Assembly: GCA_965249175.1 (NCBI GenBank)
Contig: OZ252227.1
Span: forward strand, 2,914,001 to 2,978,000
Direction: 5' to 3'
DNA length: 64,000 bases
DNA from: CAZYFH01 sp965249175
GTDB taxonomy: Bacteria; Acidobacteriota; Vicinamibacteria; Vicinamibacterales; UBA8438
Under the pieces are notes generated by a model. It was not told where the DNA came from, ran no database searches, and saw nothing but the letters and a program-made list of their open reading frames with translations. A program made the translations under genes and the position numbers. Within the stretch, counting starts at the first letter, position 1. Each line of letters opens with the position of its first letter. Of the stretch, positions 52,427 through 61,733 are shown one piece after another.

Positions 52427-52783
52427 CTACGCAATCGTCGCCAAAATTTCCTGTGTCGTGCTCGACAGCGCCGTCGTTGTCGACGGTTGCATCAACCTAT
52501 GCGCTGAAGTAGCGTCGCTCCGCGACCGCCCATTCGTCATCCTGCTCCAGCCGGATCGCGCCAACACCCATCGAATCACGGCCGCCGGGTTGAGGAAGAT
52601 GCCGACGACGTTCGACCGCGGCTTGATCTTCCGCCATTGCACGGCCGTCCTGAGGGTTCGTTCGGCCACGTCGTTGGTGGGCTCGACCCCGTCTTCATGT
52701 ACGAAGGTGAAGAAGTGGGTGTGATGCACGAACAACGCGCGCGCGAGTCCGAGGCTCATGGGCGTCGGCATCGTCGCGGCCAT
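52427..52783 (-). pseudogene. IS66-family transposase fragment
   Basis: FTFVHEDGVEPTNDVAERTLRTAVQWRKI is the conserved C-terminal catalytic block of IS66 transposases (DGVEPTNNxAER, with the Glu). The downstream part is diverged and the upstream 350 residues are absent. Confidence 0.82.
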
Positions 52784-52832
52784 CGTAGCGCTGACCCGGA
52801 TGCGCGCCTAACTATATCTGATAACTCACTTT

Positions 52833-53939
52833 GGGGGTCTCCATCTAACCGGAGCCGTCCAGGTCAGCGTTTCTCCACGGACGGGTCGCTGCGGGGCGAT
52901 CCAAGCTCGGTGGGTGCCCGCGCGCCAGCGGCGGTGTGGGCGGCACTGCCCGGGTCCGCTTGGTGGCGATGAGATTCCGGTAGCGCACCGGGTCGTGGGC
53001 GACGGCGAGCTCGAGCACTCGGTAGAACACCATCCCACGGCTGCGGGAGTGGCGGCGGTTGAAGCGAAACACGAACTCATTGAGATAGCTCGCCAGGTGT
53101 GCGGTACGCACCGAGCGCTGGTGGGTACCCAGCAGCCACCGCTTGGCCAACGAGGCGACCCGGTGAACCGCGGGCAGCAGCACGCCGGGGTCCTCCCCGC
53201 GGTTCTGGGCGGCGCGCTGGCTGCGCCGGTCGTGGACGTAGCCGAGCCGCTCCAGCCCGCGGTAGCCCTGCCAGCCGTCGGTGATGACTCGCGCGCCCGG
53301 TTCGACGTGATCGGTGACGAACGGGTGCAGCGAGGCAGCCGATGCGTCGGGGAGAGACGCCATTCGACACCGGCCGAGCCCTGTCGGCTCCCGGACCTCC
53401 ACCGCGATGCCGGTCAGGACCTTCTTGCCCCTGGCCCGGCCGCCGCGCAGCCCCGGCTCCTCACCGCCGATGTAGGTCTCATCCACCTCCACCATCCCGG
53501 CCAGCCGGTCCCGCCCCGGGCGCACCAGCACCGACCGCAGTCGATGCAGCATCGCCCATGCGGTCTGGTAGGAGCCAATCTCCAGCGTCCGCTTCAGGCT
53601 CAGCGCCGGAGATCCCGTCCTTGCCGGTGGCAAACAGCCAGCAGGCGCTGAACCACACTGTCAACGGCGTTCGCGTCCGGTCGAAGATCGTGCCCGCCGT
53701 CACAGAGGTACGACCGCCGCACCCGGAGCACATGAACCTGCCATCGCCCAGCCGCCAGCCCCCATGGTGGCCGCAGGCCGCGCAGGCGAAGCCAGCGGAC
53801 CATCGCAGCCACTCCAGGTAGTCCAGGCAGTCAGCATCGGTCCGGAACCAGGCCTGAAACTCGCCCACCGACCTCGGGTAGTGCGTGCCGGCACGAGGGT
53901 GATCCACCGCCTCAGTTTACTCCGGTTAGATAGAGCCCC
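52833..53939 (-). mobile_element. IS1595-family element
   Basis: Terminal inverted repeats near GGGGGTCTCCATCTAACCGG (left) and, inverted, GGGGCTCTATCTAACCGG (right), typical for IS1595. No clear target duplication was seen. The transposase carries a frameshift. Confidence 0.82.
52845..53907 (-). pseudogene. IS1595-family transposase with a one-base frameshift
   Basis: The N-terminal part from 53907 has the zinc-ribbon CAACGHHGGW, MCSGCGGRTS and TVWFSACWLFATGKDGIS. The rest, in the next frame, reads ALSLKRTLEIGSYQTAWAMLHRLR, VEVDETYIGGEEPGLRG (Asp), RVITDGWQGYRGL (Asp) and YLNEFVFRFNRRHSRSRG. One extra C near 53615 separates them. If the base is an error the element is intact. Confidence 0.88.
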
Positions 53940-53961
53940 AATTTACTTTATCACACACCGT

Positions 53962-54198
53962 TCAGGCCAGCAACCGGGTCAGCGCTACGATGGCCGCCAC
54001 AACGCCAACACCCATAAGCCACAGATGACGGTAGAGCGTCTGAAAGTCGCGGGCGATGTCGGCCTTAAGGTCGGCGATGTCTGCCTTGCTGGCGACGTGT
54101 TGCTGGCCGGGAATGGCCGCGGCGGCCGCCTTGGCCTTCTCCTCGCTGAGGCCGAGTTCGCGGAAGGCGTCGTAGACTTCGGAAACGATGTAGCTCAT
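53962..54198 (-). CDS. DUF1640-like coiled-coil protein with C-terminal membrane helix
   Basis: 78 residues from the ATG at 54198, preceded by AAAGGAG. VYDAFRELGLSEEKAKAAAAAI, then HVASKADIADLKADIARDFQTLYRHLW (coiled coil) and a terminal helix LMGVGVVAAIVALTRLLA. It resembles DUF1640/CCDC90-type small proteins found in plasmids and islands, often near toxin-antitoxin or recombinase genes. A 26-codon frame ends 56 bases upstream (54334-54254) but has weak support. Confidence 0.72.
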   Translation of the reverse strand: MSYIVSEVYDAFRELGLSEEKAKAAAAAIPGQQHVASKADIADLKADIARDFQTLYRHLWLMGVGVVAAIVALTRLLA

Positions 54199-54425
54199 TT
54201 GAAAAGCTCCTTTCGAGAAGTTCAGAGCCCCGGACATACCCCAGGAATTATCGCTACTCTGTCGCCACTTGCGTGGTCTCCAGCATCAGCTTGAGATCGG
54301 TGTAAAGGGAAGGCATGCGGTCTTGATGTGCCATGAGTCACCTGACGTGCCATTTGTAGTCCTGTTATTTATTCCGCATTATTCCGCATAATGTGGCGCA
54401 CGAATTCGGTGCTTTCTACTCCTCT

Positions 54426-54701
54426 TCATCTGCTGGACGCCTCCTTTTCTGGTTCTACGCGCCCGATAATAGACTGCGATGCACGCCAGCGTTCCGCCGA
54501 GGCGTCAAGGGCATGGCCGGGGCTCTGAAGTTGCGCCGGCTGCGGCTGCGGGGCCGCCACCGGCGGCGCGACGTTGAGCCCGATCTCCTGGCTCAGATAG
54601 AAGCCCGACGCTGGCTGCGCCGAGGCCGAGCCGGTGGTCAGTCCGGCACCGGCGAGAGCCAGCACGCAAGCGCCGAAGAGCGACCTCCTGGTGCACATCA
54701 T
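54426..54701 (-). pseudogene. Secreted/outer-membrane protein N-terminal fragment
   Basis: From the ATG at 54701 there is a clear signal peptide (RRSLFGACVLALAGAGLTTGSASAQ), then ASGFYLSQEIGLNVAPPVAAPQPQP, which looks like the first strand of a porin or beta-barrel protein followed by a proline linker. The frame then changes character and stops at 54426. Probably a truncated gene; no family can be fixed. Confidence 0.5.
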
Positions 54702-54901
54702 TGTCAGGTCCGTTGGGATCGTACCCTGAACTGGAACGTTTCATCTTTCTTTACCCAAAGTCGGCTACTGGGATAGCCACACTCACCGGAAAAAGCCCGG
54801 ATGCCGCCACGTGCCTGGCGTGTCCATGGCTGCGCCGTCCTCCGCTTGTCTGTTTACGATTGGCGAGGAATGGGCCTTGCGCCCACTGGCTGGCGTCGGA
54901 G

Positions 54902-54984
54902 CCTTCCCGCAGGGATACATGCAGACGGGAGCGACCCCGTAGGTGGGTGTGACACCGGGCCTGACACCCGGTGGTACACCCACC
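54902..54984. repeat. Repeat shared with the recombinase site plus strong hairpin
   Basis: 54902-54938 is a diverged copy of the inverted-complement sequence at 26995-27036 (shared blocks CCTTCCCG, AGGGATACATGC, GACG, GCGACCCC). It is followed by a hairpin with arms GGTGGGTGT-GA-CACCGGG / CCCGGTG-GT-ACACCCACC (54942-54984). The same two-part layout (motif beside a hairpin) occurs behind the tyrosine recombinase. Confidence 0.6.
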
Positions 54985-55016
54985 CCATCGACTGACCGCG
55001 CCAGCGGCAAAAAATG

Positions 55017-56465
55017 GGCTCTTCACCGATTTGAGTACAAGGGTTGAAGGCTCAAGAAGCGCGCCAGGTCGCGAGACGATCGAATCGGATGAGCCGTGGC
55101 CCACTTCAGTTTGAGCAAGAGCAGTTGTTCATTCTGCATACCGCGTGCGCGGCGGAGGACCGCCTTGATGGTCGTGTTGATCGATTCGATCACGCCGAAG
55201 CGAACAGGGTGGAAGCAGTAGGCAGCGATGCCCTCGAGATGACGAACGAGGAACGCGCCGAGGCGCTCCATCTCGGGGAGCCGTTGCCAGCGCAACGCGG
55301 TCACCCAGCCGATGAGGAAGTGCCCCACGCCCATCGGCGTCCGATACGTCCACAGGCGGTCGAGCTGTTCGCGCAGGAGACAGGCTTTGAACAGCCGGCG
55401 ATTCGCGGCAAACAACGTCTGCAGTTCCCGGCGCTTCGAGCCGCGGACCGTCTTCCAGCGCCGGAGCAGCAACCAGCGTTTCCCGCGCCCATGGGCACGC
55501 ATCACGGCCCCGGCGCGGAAGAACTCTTGGCGGCGGACCTCGTCGAGCGCGGCGCTCGCATGCTGGAGGACATGGAATTTGTCGAACACCACGTCGGCCT
55601 GCGGCAGCACCTGCGTGACCGCATTGAGATAGGGCCGGTGCATGTCGGTACACACCGCGTGAATCGCGCCCCGCTGATGCGGGTCGAGATCCTCCGTGAG
55701 CAAGGTCGTGGCGGTAGTCGTTGTGCGATCCTGACGCAAGCCCATGACCTCGCCGCGCACCACATCCGACAGGACAGTCCAGAAGCGCTGGCCCTTCCCG
55801 CGCTGCACCTCATCGAGGCCGATGTGCCGCGGTCGCCGTTTCCGGCGGGTGCGATCCCACTCGGTCAAGAAGGCCGTCTCGGCGCGCCGGGCTTTGCCCC
55901 AGCTGACGCGGTGCCGCACGGCGGCGTGGCTGGTCGGCATCGACTGGCAATCCAGGCCGATCTGCTGGCGCAAGCGGCGCGTGACCCGGGCCTTCGGGGT
56001 GGCAAATTCGATCCGCTCCGTGCGCACCCCGCAGTGGCGACAGATCACGCGTCGTTGCCGGTAGACCAACGTGACCGGATGCCGTGCCCAGGGCAGATCG
56101 TCCCACGTCCGCTCGCGCGCGGCGCGCACGCGGCCGGTGCGGCGTCCACAGCCGTTGCACACATAGCGCCGTATCCCGCGCCGCTCCAACTGCAACCGCA
56201 GGCGACTCTCCACCCCGTCGTCCTCCCGTTCGACGCGCACCACTCGGAAGCCCGACAAGCCCAAGATCCAGGTACAATCCCGTTGCGATCCCACGTGTCC
56301 TCCCTTCTTGGTTGCACATCAAGAGAGAACAACACCGGGTGGTCCGGTGCAAGTGGGATCGCGTTCTTTCGTCCAGGCCGTCGAGCAGGCCGCCCACCTC
56401 AATTGCGGCCCGCGCAGGCGGCCGGGTATCACCTCAGATCGCTGTACTCAAATCGACGAAGAGCC
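55017..56465 (-). mobile_element. ISL3-family element, copy 2 (1449 bp), no target duplication
   Basis: Both ends and length equal copy 1, but the flanks (aaaaaatg, cttattgg) differ, so one side has been exchanged. The right end touches the PQQ dehydrogenase one base beyond its stop codon. This copy forms the junction between accessory DNA and the right chromosomal part. Confidence 0.9.
55023..56294 (-). CDS. ISL3-family transposase (copy 2)
   Basis: 423 residues, intact; it differs from copy 1 at FGVIESINTT against FGVVESINTT. It has the same zinc-ribbon, DDE residues and C-terminus. Confidence 0.95.
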   Translation of the reverse strand: MGSQRDCTWILGLSGFRVVRVEREDDGVESRLRLQLERRGIRRYVCNGCGRRTGRVRAARERTWDDLPWARHPVTLVYRQRRVICRHCGVRTERIEFATPKARVTRRLRQQIGLDCQSMPTSHAAVRHRVSWGKARRAETAFLTEWDRTRRKRRPRHIGLDEVQRGKGQRFWTVLSDVVRGEVMGLRQDRTTTTATTLLTEDLDPHQRGAIHAVCTDMHRPYLNAVTQVLPQADVVFDKFHVLQHASAALDEVRRQEFFRAGAVMRAHGRGKRWLLLRRWKTVRGSKRRELQTLFAANRRLFKACLLREQLDRLWTYRTPMGVGHFLIGWVTALRWQRLPEMERLGAFLVRHLEGIAAYCFHPVRFGVIESINTTIKAVLRRARGMQNEQLLLLKLKWATAHPIRSSRDLARFLSLQPLYSNR

Positions 56466-56466
56466 C

Positions 56467-58515
56467 TTATTGGGGAAGGGCCAGGGCGACGTACTCGCTG
56501 GGCAGATCTTCCCAGCCCAGAGTGACCACGATGTACTGCTTGCCGTCCACCGCATACGTCATCGGCGCAGCCGTGGTCGCACCTGGCAACTCCAGCTCCG
56601 CGACCACTTCACCGGTAGCCTTGTCGTAGGCCCGGAACATCTTGCCGCCGGCGCCCCCCCACATCGGTGGGAGGACCACGGCTCCTTCCCGCGCCCCTTC
56701 GCCGACGAGCAGCAGGCTCTTGGTCACGAGCGGTGAGGCCTTGAAGCCTTGCCCAAGGCGCGGGAGGTTCAAGTGCCTAATCGCGGGATGATCCCGAGGG
56801 CCGTCACCGTTCGCGACCGTCCAGAGGAGCTCACCCTTGTTGAGGTCGATGGCGACGATCCGCCCATACGGGGGCTTGAAGAGGGGAAGGCCTCGTGGTC
56901 CCTGCGCGTATCTGTACTCCTTGCGGACGAGGGCGGCGTCGGAGCGGGGATGCTCGGATGCAGTCAAGCCTGCGATCACTTGGCTGTGGTGTGACGTGAC
57001 GTAGAGAATGCCGGTCTCCGGATCGACCGCAGCGCCGCTCCAGTTGGCCCCGCCGGAGGTCCCCGGCATCAGCACCGTGCCCTGCGTCCCACCCGTTGAC
57101 TCATCGATGAGTGTCGGCGGCGTGAAGAGCGGCCCGTATACGTAGTTGGCCAGGATGTCGAGCGCCTCCTGCCGAAGCTCGGGGGTGAAGTCGATCAGGT
57201 CGTCGATCGTCACGCCCTCCTGGTCGAACGGCGGTGGCTTGGTCGGAAACGGCTGCGTGGCCGCGTACCACTCCCCCGGCACGTCGCCTCTCGGGACCGG
57301 CCGTTCCTCGATCGGCCATACCGGCTCACCCGTCACCCGGTCGAACACGTACGTGAACGCCTGCTTGCTGACGATCGCCACAGCCTTGATCGGCCGGCCG
57401 TCGACCGTGATGTCGACCAGATTGGGCGCCGCGGGAAAGTCGTAGTCCCAGAGACCGTGATGGACCGCCTGGAAATGCCAGACGCGTCGGCCGGTCCTCG
57501 CGTCGAGGCAGACGAGGGTCTCCGCGAACAGGTTGCCGCCGGGGCGGTGGCCACCATAGTAGTCGTTCGTCGGTGTCGTGAGCGGTAGGTAGACGTAGCC
57601 CAGCTCCTCGTCGGCGCTGGGCCACGACCACATGTTGGCGGCGCCGGAGTAGGCCCACGACGGCTGGTCCTCGTTCAGGCTTGTCAGCCAGGTCTCGGTG
57701 CCAAACTCGTCCTCCTGCGGCACCGTGTGGAAGATCCAGAGCTGCTCGCCGGTGCGCACGTCGAAGCCGCGCACGTCACCCGGCACGCCAGCCTTGGTCG
57801 CGGGCATGCGGGCGTTCGTGTAGTCGCCCGCAACCGCCGACCCAACGATGATGACGTCGTTGACGACGATCGGCGCCGACTGCCACCGGAAGCCTTCCAC
57901 CGGGCCGCGGTCATAGCCTTGTCGCAGATCGACCGCACCAGCGTCGCCAAAGCCTGGATGCCGCGCACCGGTCCGCGCATCGAGCGCCACGAGCGACGGC
58001 CCGATGACCGCGACAATCCGTTCGTCCTCTCCGTCCGCGGCCTTCCAGTACCCGAGCCCCCGCATCGCGCCGCCGCGTCGTCTCGACGGATCCTCCGGTG
58101 CCGGCGGGTCGACCCACACCACTTCGCCCGTGGTGGCGTCGAGCGCGGCGATCGTCCCAAGACCGGTGCTGACATAGAGAAGCCGGCCGACCATGAGCGG
58201 GGTGTTCTGCGAGGCCACCGGGGCGCGCATCGTGTTGCCAAACCGCACCTCGTCGGGGATCGTCGACTGTCGCCAGACGATCTGTAGCTCGTGCACGTTG
58301 TCCGGGTTGATCTGGTCGAGGGGCGAGTATTTCGTGCTGGCCGTGTCGGCGGCGTAGGCCGGCCACTCAGCCTGCGCGACCGCGTGCTGCGGGGTGCCGA
58401 CGAGGCAGCCGATCGCAGCCACGACAACCGCCATCGCCCGTCCACCGCGCGCCACTAGAGCGCGTACGGAAACCACCGATGCGCGCCGCCGAAAGGCATC
58501 CTCCTCATCACGCAC
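56467..58515 (-). CDS. PQQ-dependent dehydrogenase (quinoprotein, eight-bladed propeller)
   Basis: 682 residues from the GTG at 58515 with GGAAAGGG upstream; a shorter start at the internal ATG would leave no basic N-region. The signal ends at HAVAQA. EWPAYAADTASTKYSPLDQINPDNVHELQIVWR is the typical start of the soluble PQQ glucose/alcohol dehydrogenase family, followed by tryptophan-docking blades (ALDATTGEVVW, FDVRTGEQLW, LDARTGRRVWHFQAVHHGLWDYD, IDLNKGELLW, YDKATGEVV) and PGTSGGANWSGAAVDPETGILYV. It should oxidise a sugar or alcohol in the periplasm and feed quinone or cytochrome c. No heme domain or membrane anchor beyond the signal. ISL3 copy 2 lies directly after the stop codon and may remove its terminator. 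Confidence 0.88.
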   Translation of the reverse strand: MRDEEDAFRRRASVVSVRALVARGGRAMAVVVAAIGCLVGTPQHAVAQAEWPAYAADTASTKYSPLDQINPDNVHELQIVWRQSTIPDEVRFGNTMRAPVASQNTPLMVGRLLYVSTGLGTIAALDATTGEVVWVDPPAPEDPSRRRGGAMRGLGYWKAADGEDERIVAVIGPSLVALDARTGARHPGFGDAGAVDLRQGYDRGPVEGFRWQSAPIVVNDVIIVGSAVAGDYTNARMPATKAGVPGDVRGFDVRTGEQLWIFHTVPQEDEFGTETWLTSLNEDQPSWAYSGAANMWSWPSADEELGYVYLPLTTPTNDYYGGHRPGGNLFAETLVCLDARTGRRVWHFQAVHHGLWDYDFPAAPNLVDITVDGRPIKAVAIVSKQAFTYVFDRVTGEPVWPIEERPVPRGDVPGEWYAATQPFPTKPPPFDQEGVTIDDLIDFTPELRQEALDILANYVYGPLFTPPTLIDESTGGTQGTVLMPGTSGGANWSGAAVDPETGILYVTSHHSQVIAGLTASEHPRSDAALVRKEYRYAQGPRGLPLFKPPYGRIVAIDLNKGELLWTVANGDGPRDHPAIRHLNLPRLGQGFKASPLVTKSLLLVGEGAREGAVVLPPMWGGAGGKMFRAYDKATGEVVAELELPGATTAAPMTYAVDGKQYIVVTLGWEDLPSEYVALALPQ

Positions 58516-58934
58516 TCGACCCTTTCCATCGCTGTCCCCGTCACGGCACGTTGCCGCCACTCTACCTTCGCACCGGCCGCCGCATGTATGAGACGAATTC
58601 GAGTGTTTCGTGCTGCTGGGTGACACACACGAGGAGCCCGTCGCCGACTGGGGCCTCGCGAACGACGTCTCGTTGTGCCAGATCCAGATCGGTATCTGGT
58701 TAAGGCCCCATTCGGTGAACGTGAACTGCATGGCGACGCCGGACGGTGATCTCTTCATCAGCTGCTCGTTCGGCGCGCGCAAGTATTGGTGTCCACGGGT
58801 GGACGTGAATGAGCCGGGCCGCCTGCGTCTCGACGGCGTCGTTTACCCGGCCTCGGTGGACACCTCGAAACCGGCCATCGATCGACACTTCAAAACCGGC
58901 CACCACGCACGTGGCGCGTGAGGCGGATTGAGTT

Positions 58935-59696
58935 CTACCGCAGGCCCTCCGTGGATCGCAAGTCCGCGTGCAGTTTGGTGCGCCAGCTACGTGGGCCGCA
59001 CTTGAGCACGTGGGCGTGATGTAGGAGCCGGTCGAGAAGCGCGGTGACCGCCGCGCTGTCGCCGAGCAGCTTCCCCCAGTCGTCCACGGGTCGGTTTGAC
59101 GTGAGCAGCGTGGACGCGCGCTCGTAGCGGCGCATGATGAGCTCGAGCAGATCTTCGGCGGCCGTATGCGGCAGCTTGCGCATGCCGAGGTCGTCGATGA
59201 TGAGCAGCGGGACGGCGGTCAATTCGGCCAGGTGGGCCTTGCGGGTCTCGGCGAGCGTGGCCTCGGCCAGTTCTTCCAGCAGCGTGTGGGCCTCGCGATA
59301 GGCGACTCGGTAGCCCTGCTGGATGGCGGCGTGGCCGATGGCTTGCGCGAGGTGGCTCTTGCCGGTGCCCGGCGGGCCAAGGAAGAGGGCATCTTCACGC
59401 TGCGCGATGAAGCGCGCGGTCGCGAGTTCGTAGACGAGCGCCCGGTTCATCTTCTTATTGAACGTGAAGTCGAAGCCGTCCAGCGCGCGGTCGGGGTCGC
59501 GGAAGCGGGCCTGCTTGTGGCGGCGCGCGAGGAGGCGATCTTGACGGCGCTGGAGTTCGTCGCCGACCAGCGTCGAGACAAGGTCGATCGGCGCCAGCTG
59601 CTCGGCCTGGGCCTGATGGAGCCGGGTGTCGAGGACATCAGCCATGCCGGAGAGCCGGAGCTTGCGGAGCGCGCGGTCGAGTTCCACCAGATTCAT
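58935..59696 (-). CDS. istB: IS21 helper ATPase IstB
   Basis: 253 residues from the ATG at 59696, overlapping the istA stop as ATGA. An N-terminal ELDRALRKLRLSGMADVLDTRL region is followed by the AAA+ core with Walker A GPPGTGKSHLAQ and Walker B PLLIIDDLGMRK, and sensor region TLLTSNRPVDDWGKLLGD. It assembles on target DNA and stimulates the transposase. Confidence 0.95.
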   Translation of the reverse strand: MNLVELDRALRKLRLSGMADVLDTRLHQAQAEQLAPIDLVSTLVGDELQRRQDRLLARRHKQARFRDPDRALDGFDFTFNKKMNRALVYELATARFIAQREDALFLGPPGTGKSHLAQAIGHAAIQQGYRVAYREAHTLLEELAEATLAETRKAHLAELTAVPLLIIDDLGMRKLPHTAAEDLLELIMRRYERASTLLTSNRPVDDWGKLLGDSAAVTALLDRLLHHAHVLKCGPRSWRTKLHADLRSTEGLR

Positions 59697-61285
59697 GACG
59701 AGTCTCCTGTTCTGCGATCGATGAGATCGCGGTAGAGCGTGAGCTGTCGGATGAGCGGGTCCACTTGGCGCAGCGTGAGCGGGACCGCCGGCCGGCGATC
59801 CAGGTAGCGCTTCAGAAAGCGATAGGTCGGGACACCGAGTTCGAGGGCCGCGGCGGCGGCCTCCTCGACAACGGCGGGGCCGTGCTGCTTGACGAGGGAC
59901 AGGACGCCCAGGATGCGGCGGACCCCAGTCGCCCCGTCGTGCTGATGGATGTGGTCGCAGATGGTGCCGACCGAGGGCCCGGCGCGTGTGCCCGCAGCCA
60001 GGAGGGCGAGCGTCTTGGCCGGCGTGCGCGCCGGGCGGTCGGCGGCGGCGATCTGATGCCAGCCGCGCGGCGCGCGGAGATGCTCGCGGAGGAGCTGACC
60101 GGTCTTGGGATGGAGCACCCGGACGGTCGCGCCGTTCCACTGGACGTCGACACGGCGGCCGATCCACCCGGGCGGCACCCCGTAGAAGGCGGCCTCGACC
60201 TCGACGCAGCCATCGAGGTGGACGGTCCGGACGCCGTATTGGTAGTAGCGGAACGGCTCGAGAGGCAACGGCCCGAGCGCGGGTCGTTCCTCAGCAAACA
60301 TCGCCGCGACCTGGCGCTTGGTCGTGCCGTGGATGCGCGTATCGGCCCAGCGGGTCTCCCAGCGGTCCAGATAGGCTTGGGCCGCGTCGAGCATCTCGAA
60401 GCGGAGTCCCTGCAGGGGCGTCTTCTGCGCGTGGCCGATGCTCGATTCGACCTTCCCCGTGCGATCGGGATCCCCGACGCGACACGGCAGGGCGACGACG
60501 CCGTAGTGGGCGAGCACGTCGCGGTAGAGCGGGTTCAGGGCCGGGTCGTAGACGTCCGGGGTGAGGACGCCTTCCTTGAGATTGTCGAGGACGATGACGC
60601 GCACCGTACCGCCTAGCCGGCGGAAGGCGCGCTCGTGGAGCGCGGCCCAGACCTGGGTGCTCGAGCGCCAAACGAGGAACCGGACCGCCTTGCGGGAGTA
60701 GCCCAACGTCAGGACGAAGAGCCGGGTGCGCCGGTACGTGCCGGTGTCCGGATAGCGGACCATCGGGCCCTCGCCGTAATCGACTTGGCCTTCTTCACCC
60801 GGGGCCGTGGTGATGACGACACGGGCCTCGACGGCGGGCTGGGTCCGCAGCGTGGCGACGTAGCGGCGGACACTGGCGTAGCGCCCGGGAAACCCGTGGT
60901 CGTCGACCAGGTCCTGCCAGATGGCCATGGCGTTGCGCCCGCGGCCCAACGCCTCGACAATCAGCTCGCGATACGGCTCGCACGTGCTCGCCCGCGGCGC
61001 CCGGCCAGGCGGCGCGAGCGCAGTGGGGTCGGTGGACACCGGTGCCGTGGTGGCCGGTTTTGGCCGGCGCGGGTCGGTGGACACCTCGGGCGTGGTGGCC
61101 GGTTTTGGTGGCCAGGCCCGCGGCCGGCCCCCACGCCCGCGCACCGGGACCCCGGCGGCCTTCAGATAGCCGCTCGCCGTCTCTCGGCGGACGCCCGTTG
61201 CCTCCTCGATGCGTCGCAGCGACCAGCCGAGTCGCCCCAGCGCCAGAACTTGCTGTCGTGTGTGTTCGCTCAAGACGTTGCTCAT
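59693..61285 (-). CDS. istA: IS21 transposase IstA
   Basis: 530 residues from the ATG at 61285. HTH (LGWSLRRIEEATGVRRETASGYLKAAG), then an rve core: EEGQVDYGEGPMVRY (Asp), RVIVLDNLKEGVL (Asp), GKVESSIGHAQKTPLQG (Glu), then the C-terminal beta-barrel GVPPGWIGRRVDVQWNG. Residues about 55-90 contain a proline-rich linker whose DNA carries two partial copies of the terminal motif (near 61030 and 61085). Confidence 0.95.
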   Translation of the reverse strand: MSNVLSEHTRQQVLALGRLGWSLRRIEEATGVRRETASGYLKAAGVPVRGRGGRPRAWPPKPATTPEVSTDPRRPKPATTAPVSTDPTALAPPGRAPRASTCEPYRELIVEALGRGRNAMAIWQDLVDDHGFPGRYASVRRYVATLRTQPAVEARVVITTAPGEEGQVDYGEGPMVRYPDTGTYRRTRLFVLTLGYSRKAVRFLVWRSSTQVWAALHERAFRRLGGTVRVIVLDNLKEGVLTPDVYDPALNPLYRDVLAHYGVVALPCRVGDPDRTGKVESSIGHAQKTPLQGLRFEMLDAAQAYLDRWETRWADTRIHGTTKRQVAAMFAEERPALGPLPLEPFRYYQYGVRTVHLDGCVEVEAAFYGVPPGWIGRRVDVQWNGATVRVLHPKTGQLLREHLRAPRGWHQIAAADRPARTPAKTLALLAAGTRAGPSVGTICDHIHQHDGATGVRRILGVLSLVKQHGPAVVEEAAAAALELGVPTYRFLKRYLDRRPAVPLTLRQVDPLIRQLTLYRDLIDRRTGDSS

Positions 61286-61661
61286 CCGGCGTAGGAACCG
61301 CGGTTCCCCGCCGACGTCAACGCCTCAACGCGCTACGTGTGGTGGCCGGTTTTCAGGTGTCGATCGATGGCCGGTTTTGGGTGTCCACCGAGGACCCGGT
61401 CGCGCTCAATCGGGAAATGGATCCGACCACGCTCGACCGGGTATGGGCGGCCCGACTGCAGAAGCTGCAGAAGCCGGAGGTGCAGGCCCGTCAGCCCGGC
61501 GGCGGCGGAGAGCCTCCGTCGCTTGACACCCCCCGACCGAACAGCTGGTGGTCGTTCCGGGTCGTCTCGCGCAGCTGACCGAGGACAGCCGCCGCTCGGC
61601 GGCAGCCCGACCACGCCGCTCCCGATGGTGAACGACCGGCGTCGGGGTTCGAGCGGCTGTT

Positions 61662-61733
61662 TGCGAGGACTTTGGCTTCGCGCTCGAAGCGGGCCAGGCG
61701 GTCAGGGTCGGCCGCGAAGGCGTCGGGGAGATA
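61662..61733 (-). pseudogene. Ser/Thr kinase fragment
   Basis: YLPDAFAADPDRLARFEREAKVLA is the segment between the catalytic Lys and the alphaC helix of PknB-type kinases (normally KVLPDAFAADPERLARFEREAKVLA). It is cut on one side by the left end of the IS110 element and loses similarity on the other after about 24 residues. Confidence 0.65.

Larger units (their letters stand above)
58851..61393 (-). mobile_element. IS21-family element (2543 bp)
   Basis: The inverted ends are CCTCGGTGGACACC / GGTGTCCACCGAGG, followed inside by multiple terminal repeats of the form CGGCCATCGATCGACAC and AAAACCGGCCACCAC, as usual for IS21. A 6-bp duplication ACCCGG flanks it (58845-58850, 61394-61399). istA and istB are both intact. 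Confidence 0.92.
58592..61578 (+). pseudogene. Unknown gene interrupted by IS21
   Basis: The frame 58592-58850 reads FECFVLLGDTHEEPVADWGLAND, PHSVNVNCMATPDGDLFI and GRLRLDGVVYP. With IS21 and one copy of the ACCCGG duplication removed it continues without a break at 61400: VALNREMDPTTLDRVWAARLQKLQKPEVQ to NSWWSFRVVSRS and stop at 61578, giving about 144 residues. A stop (58589) precedes the frame and no good start is visible, so the N-terminus may be frameshifted too. The GRLRLDGVVYP stretch recalls split-barrel flavin proteins, but I do not assign a family. Confidence 0.6.

Noticed and set aside
54254..54334. 26-codon frame before the DUF1640-like gene
   Set aside because: Weak ribosome site and no similarity; mentioned only as a possibility.
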